A model generated the notes under the pieces. That model saw only the letters and a list, made by a program, of their open reading frames with translations, was not told the origin of the DNA and made no database searches. From the NCBI RefSeq assembly GCF_022565775.1, contig NZ_JAIUMC010000012.1, positions 1-55,541 on the forward strand: a stretch of 55,541 bases of DNA, in the 5' to 3' direction. The position numbers and the translations under genes were made by a program. This DNA is from Natronospirillum sp. Lineage in GTDB: Bacteria > Pseudomonadota > Gammaproteobacteria > Pseudomonadales > Natronospirillaceae. Position 1 is the first letter of the stretch. Each line of letters starts with the position of its first letter. This document shows positions 7,441 to 16,444 of the stretch, in pieces.

Positions 7441-9363
7441 ATGACCGCCTCTGCAGAGGGCACTGCACCGGCCCAAAGGCCGGCGCGTGCTGCTGCATCC
7501 CGCCTGCGCATCCCGGGTCTGCGAATCTGGGTTGCAGGCGGTTTCCTGTTGATTGTCAGCCTGGCCTGGCTGCTCGGCACCTGGTTTGGCTACCATCAAC
7601 TCGAGCGCCAAAGTCTTGAGGAATCATTTCGGTATAACCAACTGCTCGGCAACGAGCTGGACCGCTACAGGCCAATCCTCGAACTGATGGCAGAGCATCC
7701 GCTGATGGCCGAGGCGTTCGAGAACCCCGATGACGACGCCACGCTGCTGCGCGCCAATGAAGAGATGAAACGCATGGCCACCATCATCGACGGCTCGGAC
7801 GTCTACCTGATGGATCGCACTGGCCTGACCATCGCCGCCAACAACTATGACCTGCCCTCCAGTTTCGTTGGTGGCAACTTCGGCTTTCGCCCCTACTTCA
7901 TCGAGCCCATGACGACTGGCGCGTCCGGGCTCTATTTTGCGCTGGGCACTACCTCACTGGAACGTGGCCTTTATTTTTCGCACCCGGTAAAGAACCCCGC
8001 TGACCCGACAGAACGTATCGGTGTGATTGTGGTCAAGATTCTGGTGGAAGGCATCGAGCAGCAGTGGCAGCGCCCTTCCCCCTACTATGAGGCCGAAATG
8101 GTGGTTCAGGACGGCGACGGTATCGTCTTTCTGTCCAGCCAGTCTGACTGGCTCTATCGGGCCTTCGAACCCATTACGGCTGAGCGATTGGATGCCATCT
8201 ATGCCAGCAGGCGCTATGCAAACCAGGCGATTCGGCGCATGCCCGTATCACACCTGGGTCGCCCCTGGGGGCTGTCGGACCAATCCGAGCGGATCCTGCT
8301 GGACCATAACGGCCAGGAGCGCCGCTTTCTCAGCGTGACCACCCCGCTGCCCCGGCTGGACTGGGACCTGCGGGTCATGGTGAGCACCCGACCGGTGCTG
8401 GGCACCCAGTTGCTGTTTCTGACCGGTGGTATAGTGATATTTTTGGGTCTGCTGCTGGCGTCCCTGTATCTGCGCGAGCGCTATCGGCGAGAGGCTGAAC
8501 TCGCAGAACGGGGCGAGCAACTGGAAAAACGGGTGGCAGAGCGAACCTCGGACCTGGAGGCGTCCAACCGCCGCCTGCTGGGCGTGATTCGCGAACGTGA
8601 GCGGGCCCAGGAAGATTTGAAAGAAGCTCAGCAGGAACTGATTCAGGCAGCCAAGCTGGCGGTACTGGGACAGATGTCAGCCGGCCTGAATCACGAAATG
8701 AACCAGCCCCTGACGGCGATTCAGGCCTATGCCACCAACAGCCGCCGTTTTCTGGCCCGCGGGGAAACCGCCACGGTAGATGCCAACCTGCATGAAATCG
8801 GACAGCTCTGTCAGCGTATGGCCGACCTCACTCGCCAGTTCAAGGTGTTTTCCCGCAAGTCGGAAGGCAAGCCAAGCTCGGTTGATCTGCGTCAGCCCAT
8901 CGCCGCTGCCTTGAAGATGCTGCATGCGCAGCAGTTGAAACCTGCGGGTCAGATACACTGGACCGCGCCCGGGACACCCATCTGGGTTCATGGTGACATG
9001 ATCCGCATCGAGCAGGTGCTGATCAATCTGCTGAACAACGCGCTGCAGGCCGTAGAACCCCTGCCCGACGGACAGGTCAGCATTGACGTTGAACAGCAGG
9101 ACGACTATTGGTATTGCCGGGTCACGGACAACGGCCCGGGTCTGCCAGCCGACTCCGAGCAGTTGTTTGAACCCTTTTACACCACCAAATCCATCAAGCA
9201 GGGGCTGGGCCTTGGCCTGTCGATATCGCGCCAGATTGTTGATGCTCTGGGCGGTCGACTGGGGGGCCGCAACAGGACTGACGGTCAGGGCGCAGAGTTC
9301 ACCCTGATGCTGAAGGCCCGCTCTGCCCAGCCCGCAGTGACAGAAAGTGATGCCACCTTATGA
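7441..9363 (+). CDS. DctB-like membrane sensor histidine kinase
   Basis: The 640-residue kinase has a first membrane helix at about 26-48. A large periplasmic double-Cache-type sensor (about 50-318) contains IDGSDVYLMDRTGLTIAANNY. A second helix at about 321-342 leads into a coiled coil. The HisKA dimer domain carries the phospho-accepting His418 in AGLNHEMNQPLTAIQAY. The ATPase follows: LINLLNNALQAV, VTDNGPGLP, KQGLGLGLSISRQI. The layout and the HEMNQPL box match DctB/C4-dicarboxylate kinases. Its ATG overlaps nothing but follows the permease stop by 1 bp, and its end overlaps the activator start by 4 bp (ATGA). It probably senses the transported organic acid; the ligand is unknown. Confidence 0.92.
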   Translation: MTASAEGTAPAQRPARAAASRLRIPGLRIWVAGGFLLIVSLAWLLGTWFGYHQLERQSLEESFRYNQLLGNELDRYRPILELMAEHPLMAEAFENPDDDATLLRANEEMKRMATIIDGSDVYLMDRTGLTIAANNYDLPSSFVGGNFGFRPYFIEPMTTGASGLYFALGTTSLERGLYFSHPVKNPADPTERIGVIVVKILVEGIEQQWQRPSPYYEAEMVVQDGDGIVFLSSQSDWLYRAFEPITAERLDAIYASRRYANQAIRRMPVSHLGRPWGLSDQSERILLDHNGQERRFLSVTTPLPRLDWDLRVMVSTRPVLGTQLLFLTGGIVIFLGLLLASLYLRERYRREAELAERGEQLEKRVAERTSDLEASNRRLLGVIRERERAQEDLKEAQQELIQAAKLAVLGQMSAGLNHEMNQPLTAIQAYATNSRRFLARGETATVDANLHEIGQLCQRMADLTRQFKVFSRKSEGKPSSVDLRQPIAAALKMLHAQQLKPAGQIHWTAPGTPIWVHGDMIRIEQVLINLLNNALQAVEPLPDGQVSIDVEQQDDYWYCRVTDNGPGLPADSEQLFEPFYTTKSIKQGLGLGLSISRQIVDALGGRLGGRNRTDGQGAEFTLMLKARSAQPAVTESDATL

Positions 9364-10706
9364 CGCAACCGGATGTGCTGTTTATTGATGATGAGGCCGA
9401 TATTCGTCGGGTCATGCAACAGACCCTGGCGCTTGAAGGCCTGACCACCCAGTGCTATGCCGAGGGTCTGGCCGCGCTGCGCGCCCTGGGTCCGGACTTC
9501 TGCGGGGTTGTGCTGTGTGATTATCACATGCCGGCACTGGATGGCCTGGCTGTTATGGAACGCATCCTGGCGATTGACGACAGCATTCCGGTCATCATCC
9601 TGACCGGCCAGGGCGATATCAGCACAGCCGTCACCGCCATGCAGAAGGGCGCTTATGATTTTATCGAAAAGCCCTTCAATCATGATGAATTGATAGAGTT
9701 GCTGCGCAAGGCGCGGGAGAAGCGGCAACTGGCTCTGGAAAACCGCTATCTGAAGGGTCAGCTCAGCCAAGTGGGCCGCCCCGGGCCCAGACTGTTGGGT
9801 CAGTCTCCACCCATGCAGCGCCTGCTGGCGATGGTGGACTCGCTGGCGGACACCTCCGCCGACATTCTGCTGCATGGTGAAACCGGAGCCGGAAAGGACG
9901 CATTGGCGCGCTACATTCATGAGCGCAGCCAGCGCAGTGCTGCGCACTATGTCGCCATCAATTGCGGCGCAGTGCCGGACAACCTGATCGAAAGCGAGTT
10001 GTTCGGCCATGAATCCGGGGCCTTTACCGGTGCCGAGCGACGGCGCATCGGCAAGTTCGAGCATGCGCACCGGGGCACCCTCTTTCTCGACGAGGTCGAG
10101 AGCATGCCGCCCTCCTTGCAGGTCAAGCTGCTGCGGGTGCTCGAGGAGCGGACCGTCGAGCGGCTGGGCAGCAACCAGGCCATTCCCATTGATGTCCGTA
10201 TCATAGCCGCCACCAAGGCTGACCTTCAGTCGCTCAGCCAGAGTGGTGAATTCCGGCCCGATCTCTACTACCGACTCAATGTACTGGAAGTGCGCATTCC
10301 GGCACTGCGTGAAAGACCGGATGACATTCCGCTGCTGTTTCAGCACTTTGCCCTGATTGCAGCAGAGCACCACGGCCGTGAGATCATTCCGCTGCAGCCC
10401 GAACAGGCCGCCTACCTGAAGCAGCAGGAGTGGCCGGGCAATGTGCGCGAACTGCGCAACCTGGCAGAACGCTATGTGCTGATGGGCCCGGCTGCACTGG
10501 ACGCCAGTTGGGACATCGGCGTCGGGCACGGGGGAAGCAGCCTGGCGGAAACTGTGGAAATTTTCGAGCGCTCCCTGATTCAGGATGCTCTGCGGACCTG
10601 CAACGGCAGCATCAAGGACACAATGGAACGCCTGGGTCTGGCGCGCAAGACACTCTACGACAAGATGAAGAAGCACGGACTCGACAAATCCTACTACAAG
10701 GACTGA
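9360..10706 (+). CDS. DctD-like sigma54-dependent response regulator
   Basis: The 448-residue NtrC-class activator has three parts. The receiver is at about 1-120, with the phospho-accepting Asp54 in VLCDYHMPALDG. The AAA+ domain is at about 145-370, with Walker A GETGAGKD, the sigma54-contacting loop ESGAFTGA, a Walker B-type FLDEVES and the arginine segment RPDLYYRLNVLEVRIP. The C-terminal Fis-type helix-turn-helix is GSIKDTMERLGLARKTLYDK. It would be phosphorylated by the adjacent kinase and drive RNA polymerase-sigma54. The sigma54 promoter and paired palindromes upstream of the TAXI gene make that operon its most likely target. It ends 13 bp before the convergent AEC transporter. Confidence 0.93.
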   Translation: MTQPDVLFIDDEADIRRVMQQTLALEGLTTQCYAEGLAALRALGPDFCGVVLCDYHMPALDGLAVMERILAIDDSIPVIILTGQGDISTAVTAMQKGAYDFIEKPFNHDELIELLRKAREKRQLALENRYLKGQLSQVGRPGPRLLGQSPPMQRLLAMVDSLADTSADILLHGETGAGKDALARYIHERSQRSAAHYVAINCGAVPDNLIESELFGHESGAFTGAERRRIGKFEHAHRGTLFLDEVESMPPSLQVKLLRVLEERTVERLGSNQAIPIDVRIIAATKADLQSLSQSGEFRPDLYYRLNVLEVRIPALRERPDDIPLLFQHFALIAAEHHGREIIPLQPEQAAYLKQQEWPGNVRELRNLAERYVLMGPAALDASWDIGVGHGGSSLAETVEIFERSLIQDALRTCNGSIKDTMERLGLARKTLYDKMKKHGLDKSYYKD

Positions 10707-10719
10707 CCGGTTCGGTTGT

Positions 10720-11628
10720 TCAGAGCAGCAACCACATCCAGAGCGGTATGACCAGAAACGCCAACAGCGACTGGGCGGTGATCAGATTGGCCATCAGGGG
10801 CGCATTGCCGCCCAGTTGACGCGCCAGAATGTAGGCCGACGTGGCGGTGGGCAGGCAACCCAGCAGTACCAGCACCTGCTGCATGACCGGATCCAGGCCA
10901 AGCAGCCGGGCAAACCCCCAGAGCAACAAGGGCATGGCCAGAAACTTGAGCAGACTGGCGGCCATTATCGGGCGCACATCGGTGCCCAGCGTGCGCGGGC
11001 TGAGCGCCACACCTACAGCCAAGAGCCCCAGCGGCAGTGCTGTCGCGCCCAGAAAGGACAAGGTATCGGCACTCCAGCCCGGCAGGCCGATACCGGTAAA
11101 GTTCAGCGTAAGGCCCAAAAGGCATCCCAGAATCAGCGGATTGGTACCCAGTTCGCGCAGCACGCGCGACCAGTCCAGCCCGGCCCGGCCATTGGCCAGC
11201 GAGAAGGCCAGTACACAGCCAATATTGACCAAAGGTATCTTGAGCCCCAGCGCAATGGCGGCAAAGGCCAGCCCGGTATCGCCAAAGAGGGCTCCCGCTG
11301 CAGCCAGGCCAATATAGGTATTGAACCGCACAGAGCCCTGATAGACGGAAGTCAGCGCCGCCGCATCAGCGGCCAGCCAGCGCCGGTTGATCAGCACCAG
11401 CAGGCTGACCACACCCAGAGCCAGCACCAGAGTCAGAGCGAGGGGTGGGAGGATCGACCAGGAATATTCCGTCAGCGCCAGGCGATGGATCAGCAGCGCC
11501 GGGAACAAGACATAGTAGGTGAGCCGTTCAATACCGGGCCAGTAGTCGCGGCCCGGGAAATCGAGTCGGTTCAGCACAGCGCCGAGCAGGATCAGAAGAA
11601 AAACCGGCCCCAGCGCTGCAGCAATCAT
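10720..11628 (-). CDS. AEC-family transporter (auxin efflux carrier type)
   Basis: The 302-residue integral membrane protein has about ten predicted helices. Family landmarks are the N-terminal GPVFLLILLGAVLNR, the YYVLFPALLIHRLA segment, and the second-half repeat with LGATALPLGLLAVG and LGCLPTATSAYILARQLGG. AEC carriers move small carboxylates such as malate or malonate; the substrate here is not indicated. Its start codon overlaps the stop of the small membrane protein gene (ATGA), so the two are translationally coupled. It is the last gene of a minus-strand series and is convergent with the sigma54 activator gene. Confidence 0.88.
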   Translation of the reverse strand: MIAAALGPVFLLILLGAVLNRLDFPGRDYWPGIERLTYYVLFPALLIHRLALTEYSWSILPPLALTLVLALGVVSLLVLINRRWLAADAAALTSVYQGSVRFNTYIGLAAAGALFGDTGLAFAAIALGLKIPLVNIGCVLAFSLANGRAGLDWSRVLRELGTNPLILGCLLGLTLNFTGIGLPGWSADTLSFLGATALPLGLLAVGVALSPRTLGTDVRPIMAASLLKFLAMPLLLWGFARLLGLDPVMQQVLVLLGCLPTATSAYILARQLGGNAPLMANLITAQSLLAFLVIPLWMWLLL

Positions 11629-11828
11629 GACCTGTGTACGGGTGCAATCAGGCCAGCGAGGCGACCCAGGGCAAAGAAGATGACCAGTCCCAGCAGCAGG
11701 TAGCCGGGCTGCATGGGTTCATCGCGCATCAGAATAGCGGCCACGGCAATGCCAGTCAGCAAGAGCAGCAGCCAGCAAAGACGCTTTTCCATCCCCTGGG
11801 CTTTGGGATACTGAGTGTCTTGTTTCAT
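11625..11828 (-). CDS. Small two-helix membrane protein of unknown function
   Basis: The 67-residue product has two hydrophobic segments, CWLLLLLTGIAVAAIL and YLLLGLVIFFALGRLAGLI, joined by a short acidic loop (MRDEPMQPG). I recognise no family. It starts 2 bp after the GFA gene ends and its stop overlaps the AEC start by 4 bp, which supports it being a real, co-translated gene. An internal ATG (MEKRLCW) is an alternative start. It may assist or regulate the AEC carrier; this is inference from the tight coupling only. Confidence 0.6.
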   Translation of the reverse strand: MKQDTQYPKAQGMEKRLCWLLLLLTGIAVAAILMRDEPMQPGYLLLGLVIFFALGRLAGLIAPVHRS

Positions 11829-11830
11829 GG

Positions 11831-12214
11831 TTATTGCACTCTTGTTATTTCCGCATCGTCTGCCAGTTCATAATAGTCCCCTTTTTCATCGAGACAGATA
11901 TGGTGCGACGTGCGCAGTCCGGTGGGGTTGTCCAGTGTACCGGTACCAATCGACCAGTTGTCCTGACCATCCTCCTGGTAGAAAAGACTGCTGCCACACT
12001 GGTTGCAGAAGGCACGCCGCGCAGTGTCGGATGAGCGAAACCAGCGCAGACCCTTGTTTTCCGTCAGTCTGATGTCGGCGCAAGCGGCCTGAGTGGCAGA
12101 CCAGTAGTGGCCGCTTGTCTTGCGACAAATCAGGCAGTGACACCCGATCGAGGGCCGCAGGGGGCCATGCACCTCATAACGTACAGCGCCACAGAGGCAG
12201 GATCCGGTCTGCAT
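11831..12214 (-). CDS. GFA-family zinc protein (CENP-V/GFA domain)
   Basis: The 127-residue protein has the full GFA zinc pattern: GSCLCGAVRYEV at the start, C-H-C-x2-C (IGCHCLICRKTSG) next, and FCNQCGSSL later. These cysteines bind two zinc ions in the Mss4-like fold. Members were named after a glutathione-dependent formaldehyde-activating enzyme, but most have no proven activity, so I call only the domain. It sits between ybaK and the small membrane protein on the minus strand and is probably co-transcribed with both. Confidence 0.88.
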   Translation of the reverse strand: MQTGSCLCGAVRYEVHGPLRPSIGCHCLICRKTSGHYWSATQAACADIRLTENKGLRWFRSSDTARRAFCNQCGSSLFYQEDGQDNWSIGTGTLDNPTGLRTSHHICLDEKGDYYELADDAEITRVQ

Positions 12215-12248
12215 AGGTCGACTCCAGTATACGGTGAGTCACAATAGC

Positions 12249-12719
12249 TCAGTCGGCGTGCAACAGGGCCAGTTGTGCGCCGGTCAGTTCCAGCAACACG
12301 GTGGGGGCCAGTTCAATCTCCAGCCCGCGTCGCCCGGCACTGACATAAATGGTATCAAACCCGGCTGCCGTTGCATCAAGGAAGGTGGGCAAGGTTTTCT
12401 TCTGCCCCAGCGGGCTGACGCCGCCGAGCACATAGCCGGTGCTGCGCTGTACCTCTCCCGGGTCTGCCATGGCGGCTTTTTTGACCTTTGCCGCACGCGC
12501 CAGTTGCTTGAGGCTCAAATCATGCGTGACCGGCACAACGGCCACAGCCAGCCCACCGGGTTCGAGACTGACCACCAGCGTCTTGAATACCCTGGACGGT
12601 TCAACCCCGAGTTTTTCCGCTGCTTCCAGGCCATAGCTCTGAGCATCAGCGTCATGGTTGTATTCATGAACATTGAAGCAGGCACCTGCCTGTTCAGCCA
12701 TTCTGATTGCCGGGGTCAT
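12249..12719 (-). CDS. ybaK: Cys-tRNA(Pro) deacylase, YbaK family
   Basis: The 156-residue protein is full length for YbaK/EbsC. Landmarks are VFKTLVVSLEPGGLAVAVVPV and DLSLKQLARAAKVKKAAMA. A GYVLGGVSPLG loop forms part of the editing pocket. The family hydrolyses Cys mischarged onto tRNA(Pro) by prolyl-tRNA synthetase. It works in the cytoplasm as a trans-editing factor. The gene lies 34 bp upstream of the GFA gene and 57 bp downstream of the VanZ-like gene, within a same-strand run. No key segment is missing. Confidence 0.9.
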   Translation of the reverse strand: MTPAIRMAEQAGACFNVHEYNHDADAQSYGLEAAEKLGVEPSRVFKTLVVSLEPGGLAVAVVPVTHDLSLKQLARAAKVKKAAMADPGEVQRSTGYVLGGVSPLGQKKTLPTFLDATAAGFDTIYVSAGRRGLEIELAPTVLLELTGAQLALLHAD

Positions 12720-12776
12720 CCACCCATTCTCCGCATTCCACTACTCCGCAATTTTGCCTTACCCAGCACAAGGACG

Positions 12777-13748
12777 CTACTCCAGCCTGAAGTCATCCAG
12801 ATAGATGACCCTGGGTTCCGGCAACTCGGTAGCGAACAGACCCAGTCGGCCGATCTGGTGCATGTCCATCTCGCGCTCAGTCGGCGCACTGCGCACCCGC
12901 TCAAGATCTATACGGTATTGGTTCCAGCCCGGTTCGGCCACCAGCCGGGTATTGAACCGATTGGCATAGGCATGAGCACCCCTGTCATGCGCCCAGTCAT
13001 TGATGCGCAGGGTCAGATTCAGCGGCTCCTCATCCGGATTGAGTATGCGAAAAGTCAGTGCCTCATAGCCGCGCCAGTCGCGCGGCAAGCGCGCCAGCCC
13101 GACCCCTGAATAACGGGCTGTACTCAAAGACGCCCGCAACGCCGGGCCCTGTGAGCCCGACACGTCGCGGGCGGGCGTGATCGGGCCGCTCCAGTACTCC
13201 AGTTGCGCTGCCCGGCTCTGATCGTTCAGGGTCGGCAACTGGCGCTGCAATTGCCATTCCTCGGCGCCTGCAAGCACTACCTCTGACACCTGCAGCAACA
13301 GCAGCAACAGCACCAGCAGGCGAATCAGCGTCTGCAGCCAGCGCCGCAAGGGCAGGTTACCCGGCCAGAAAGCCAGCACACACCAGGCGCCGACCAGGTT
13401 GGCCCAGATATCGTCCCAAGAGAAAAATCGGCCAATTTGCCGCTGTATGGTTTCAATCAGAAAGCCCACCACCAACACCGTCAGGGTAATCACCAACCAG
13501 CGTCGCCAGGCCGGAGCACGCCAATGGCGCAGCCAGACCAGGGTGAGCAGCGCAAAATAGACCGGGTGTGCCAGGTTCCACAGGGCTTCATAAACCGGAT
13601 TGGCAGCAGCCCCGGGCACTACGCGGGCTCCGGATTCCAGATTGCCGACAAAGAAAAACGGGGTCATGACCAACAGCGCCAGCAACCACAGCCAGCGCCA
13701 GCGAGCCAACCAGCGCGTCAGGCGGACCAGTGCATGCTCGAGAATCAC
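12777..13748 (-). CDS. VanZ-like membrane protein with C-terminal beta-sandwich-like domain
   Basis: The product (about 323 residues) begins with a VanZ-like unit of four to five helices (about 15-165), with the family pattern VVGFLIETIQRQIGRFFSWDDIWANLVGAW. After a further helix, residues about 190-323 form a soluble, probably extracytoplasmic domain rich in beta strands (ISNEEPLNLTLRI-like stretches, GWNQYRIDLERV, RVIYLDDFRLE). It resembles galactose-binding-like carbohydrate domains. I place the start at a GTG 11 bp after the gamma-glutamyltransferase stop; in-frame upstream ATG codons would overlap that gene. VanZ-like proteins are linked to envelope polymers, but this one's role is unknown. 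Confidence 0.75.
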   Translation of the reverse strand: MILEHALVRLTRWLARWRWLWLLALLVMTPFFFVGNLESGARVVPGAAANPVYEALWNLAHPVYFALLTLVWLRHWRAPAWRRWLVITLTVLVVGFLIETIQRQIGRFFSWDDIWANLVGAWCVLAFWPGNLPLRRWLQTLIRLLVLLLLLLQVSEVVLAGAEEWQLQRQLPTLNDQSRAAQLEYWSGPITPARDVSGSQGPALRASLSTARYSGVGLARLPRDWRGYEALTFRILNPDEEPLNLTLRINDWAHDRGAHAYANRFNTRLVAEPGWNQYRIDLERVRSAPTEREMDMHQIGRLGLFATELPEPRVIYLDDFRLE

Positions 13749-13758
13749 GTCAACGCTC

Positions 13759-15369
13759 TCACCATGGCAACGCCACTCCATCCGCGCGCGGCTCGGTACC
13801 GGCGATATAGCTGCCCGTTGCCGTCTGCCGGAGAATGATCTGGCCCCGACCAAAGCTCAGGCTCTCGGTCTGCTTGTGCACCTCATGCCCGCGGCGCGCC
13901 AATGCCTGGGCCAGATGATCCGGGAAATGAGGCTCAACCAGAATGGTGCGTCCACCGACCCAGCGCCAGCGCGGCTGATCCAGCGCCGCCTGCGGATTCA
14001 AATGATCGTCCAGCATGGCACAGACCACCTGCACATGGCCCTGTGGTTGCATGTCGCCCCCCATCACCCCGAAAGGCCCCACAGGCTTGCCATTGCGGCT
14101 CAGAAATCCGGGGATGATGGTGTGATAGGGCCTGCGACCCGGCACCAGCGTATTGATGGCTTTCGGATCCAGCGAGAAGGACACACCCCGGTTTTGCAGA
14201 CTGATGCCGGTACCCGGCACCACCATACCCGAACCGAAGCCTTCGTAATTGCTCTGGATGAAGGACACCATGTTGCCCTGCTCATCCGCCGTGGCCAGAT
14301 AGACGGTGCCCCCCTGCGGGGGCTTGCCCCAATGCGGCTCGAGCGCGTCCTGACCGATCAGGCCGGCACGCTCTGCCAGATACGCCGGCGCCAGCAGTTC
14401 ATCCGCCGACAACGGCATGGCAGTGGGCTCTGTAATGTAATGCAGCCCATCGCTGAACGCGAGCTTGACGGCTTCGATGCGCTGATGCAGGCCCTCTACC
14501 GGGTCCGACGGCGTCGCCGCCGAGAGCTGCTCCAGTATGCCCAGCGCCTGCAAGGCAATCAGACCCGAGCCATTGGGCGGTAGTTCCAGCACGGTATGAT
14601 CACGATAGGCCTGTCCGATCGGGGTGACCCATTCCGGCTCGAAAGCGGCCAGATCGCTGGCGCGTAACAGGCCACCATGGCGTTGCATGAAGTCATCCAT
14701 CTGTTGCGCCAGTTCACCCTGATAGAAATCCCGGCTCTTGCTCTCGGCGATCCGTGTCAGTGTCCGCGCCGTATCCGCCGAGCGCCACACGTCTCCCGTC
14801 AGCGGTGCCGCATGCCCCGGTGCAAAGTGTTCGAACCAGGGCGTGAATTCCGGGCGGTCATAGTGACCGTATTTGCTTACAGCCCGGGCCCAGAGCCGGC
14901 TGGTGACCGGCGAGACGGCAAACCCGTGCTGCGCCAGATCAATGGCCGGCTGCAGCAAGTCCGCAAAAGGCAGCTTGCCCAGACGAGCCGACAGGGCCGC
15001 CCAGGAAGCAGGTCCTCCCGGCACGGTAACGGGTAACAGGCCATGATCCGGTATGGTGTCATGGCCTTGCGCCCTGACAGCCTCTGGCGTCATGCCGGCC
15101 GGCGCCGGCCCGCTGCCGTTGAGGCCGTGCCATTCCCCGTTGACCCAGGCAATGGCAAAGACATCGCCACCGATACCATTGGAGGTGGGTTCGGTCACGG
15201 TCAGTGCGGCGGCAGTCGCAATGGCAGCGTCGATTGCATTGCCGCCAGCCTGCAGAATCTGCATCCCCGCCTTCGCAGCCTGGGGCTGTGAGGTCGCCAC
15301 CATGCCTCGATGGCCCACCACCGGCATCCGACTGGAGGGATAGGGCAGAAAGTGCGGGTCGGTCATCAT
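13759..15369 (-). CDS. Gamma-glutamyltransferase family protein, cytoplasmic type
   Basis: The 536-residue Ntn-hydrolase has the N-terminal GMVATSQPQAAKAGMQILQ and GGNAIDAAIATAAALTVTEP. The self-cleavage site precedes the catalytic threonine in GGTVYLATADEQGNMVS. Substrate-loop motifs NYEGFGSGMVVPGTGI and MGGDMQPQGHVQ follow. Such enzymes cleave gamma-glutamyl bonds of glutathione or related compounds, or act on other amides. There is no signal peptide, unlike periplasmic Ggt, and the length fits the shorter YwrD-like branch. It heads the minus-strand series that continues with the VanZ-like gene 10 bp later. The physiological substrate is unknown. Confidence 0.9.
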   Translation of the reverse strand: MMTDPHFLPYPSSRMPVVGHRGMVATSQPQAAKAGMQILQAGGNAIDAAIATAAALTVTEPTSNGIGGDVFAIAWVNGEWHGLNGSGPAPAGMTPEAVRAQGHDTIPDHGLLPVTVPGGPASWAALSARLGKLPFADLLQPAIDLAQHGFAVSPVTSRLWARAVSKYGHYDRPEFTPWFEHFAPGHAAPLTGDVWRSADTARTLTRIAESKSRDFYQGELAQQMDDFMQRHGGLLRASDLAAFEPEWVTPIGQAYRDHTVLELPPNGSGLIALQALGILEQLSAATPSDPVEGLHQRIEAVKLAFSDGLHYITEPTAMPLSADELLAPAYLAERAGLIGQDALEPHWGKPPQGGTVYLATADEQGNMVSFIQSNYEGFGSGMVVPGTGISLQNRGVSFSLDPKAINTLVPGRRPYHTIIPGFLSRNGKPVGPFGVMGGDMQPQGHVQVVCAMLDDHLNPQAALDQPRWRWVGGRTILVEPHFPDHLAQALARRGHEVHKQTESLSFGRGQIILRQTATGSYIAGTEPRADGVALPW

Positions 15370-15561
15370 GGCAAAATTCCGGGCTGGAAAGTGAGCCCCG
15401 ATCTTAACGACACTGGCTCCACCCTGCCAGCCGGGAAAACCCTCACGACCAGGTAATCATCCCGGGAAGACATTTTTGTTATCAAACCTTCATGAAATGT
15501 CCGCAATAGCGACACAAAGCTGAAGTACTGTTTCGACCATGCCCACACTGGAGCTGCCGCC

Positions 15562-16368
15562 ATGATCCAACGTACCGTGCGCGCCGTTTTCATCTCGGAT
15601 ATTCATCTGGCCAACCCGAACAGCCAGGTTGACCTGCTCGCCGAGTTCCTCAAGACCACACAGATGGACACCCTCTACCTGCTGGGTGACATAGTCGACC
15701 TGTGGAAACTGAGCACCCGCCGTGGCCGCTGGCACAAGGACCATGAACGCATCCTGCAACTGATACTGGCCAAGGCAAAGGCCGGCACCCGGGTGGTGTA
15801 TGTGCCGGGCAACCATGACCCCTTCTTCCGTCATTTCGCCAATACCTGCCTGGGTCCGATTGAGGTCCGGCAAGAAGCCATTCATACCGCCGCCAGTGGC
15901 GAGCGATACCTGCTGCTGCACGGCGATCGTTTCGATGAAGACATCTACTGCGGACGCTTCTGGTGGCATATTGGTGAGTGGTTGTATGAAGCCATAGTGA
16001 CGCAAAACCGTCACATCAATCGAGTTCGCGCCCTGCTGGGTCGTCCCTACTGGTCATTGCCCGGCGCCCTGAAACTGCGCAGCAAAAAGGTACGGGCCTA
16101 TATCGACAGTTTCGAAGAGAAAGTCATTGCCTTCGCCCGTGAACAAGGCGTGCAGGGCGTCGTCTGTGGCCATATCCATCAGAGCAAGCTGCGCATCACG
16201 GAAGACGGGTTCGTCTATGCCAACGACGGTGACTGGGTCGAGAGCTGTTCTGCGCTGCTGGAACATCCGGACGGCAGTCTGGAATTGATACAGGTCCCCC
16301 ACACACAGGCGCAGCCGCGACAGCGTCTGCATCCGTCACCGGCGTGGAGCGGCCTGAAGGCGGAGTGA
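15562..16368 (+). CDS. Metallophosphoesterase, LpxH-like UDP-2,3-diacylglucosamine diphosphatase family
   Basis: The 268-residue protein has all the metal-binding motifs of the calcineurin-like fold: SDIHLAN (Asp13, His15), LLGDIVDLW, VPGNHDPF, LLLHGDRFDE and GHIHQSKL. Together with the WW region of the middle part, this places it in the LpxH-like group, which removes UMP from UDP-2,3-diacylglucosamine in lipid A synthesis at the inner membrane. It is longer than classical LpxH (about 240) and more like the second, LpxH-related copy found in many proteobacteria, so its substrate is uncertain. A GGAG ribosome site precedes the ATG. It is divergent from the gamma-glutamyltransferase gene. Confidence 0.82.
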   Translation: MIQRTVRAVFISDIHLANPNSQVDLLAEFLKTTQMDTLYLLGDIVDLWKLSTRRGRWHKDHERILQLILAKAKAGTRVVYVPGNHDPFFRHFANTCLGPIEVRQEAIHTAASGERYLLLHGDRFDEDIYCGRFWWHIGEWLYEAIVTQNRHINRVRALLGRPYWSLPGALKLRSKKVRAYIDSFEEKVIAFAREQGVQGVVCGHIHQSKLRITEDGFVYANDGDWVESCSALLEHPDGSLELIQVPHTQAQPRQRLHPSPAWSGLKAE

Positions 16369-16444
16369 TCATCAGGCTCGCAGGTCCGCCGGCGAGTCAG
16401 CACAGAATACCAGACCTTTGCAGCGGGAAACTGACCGCCACGGG

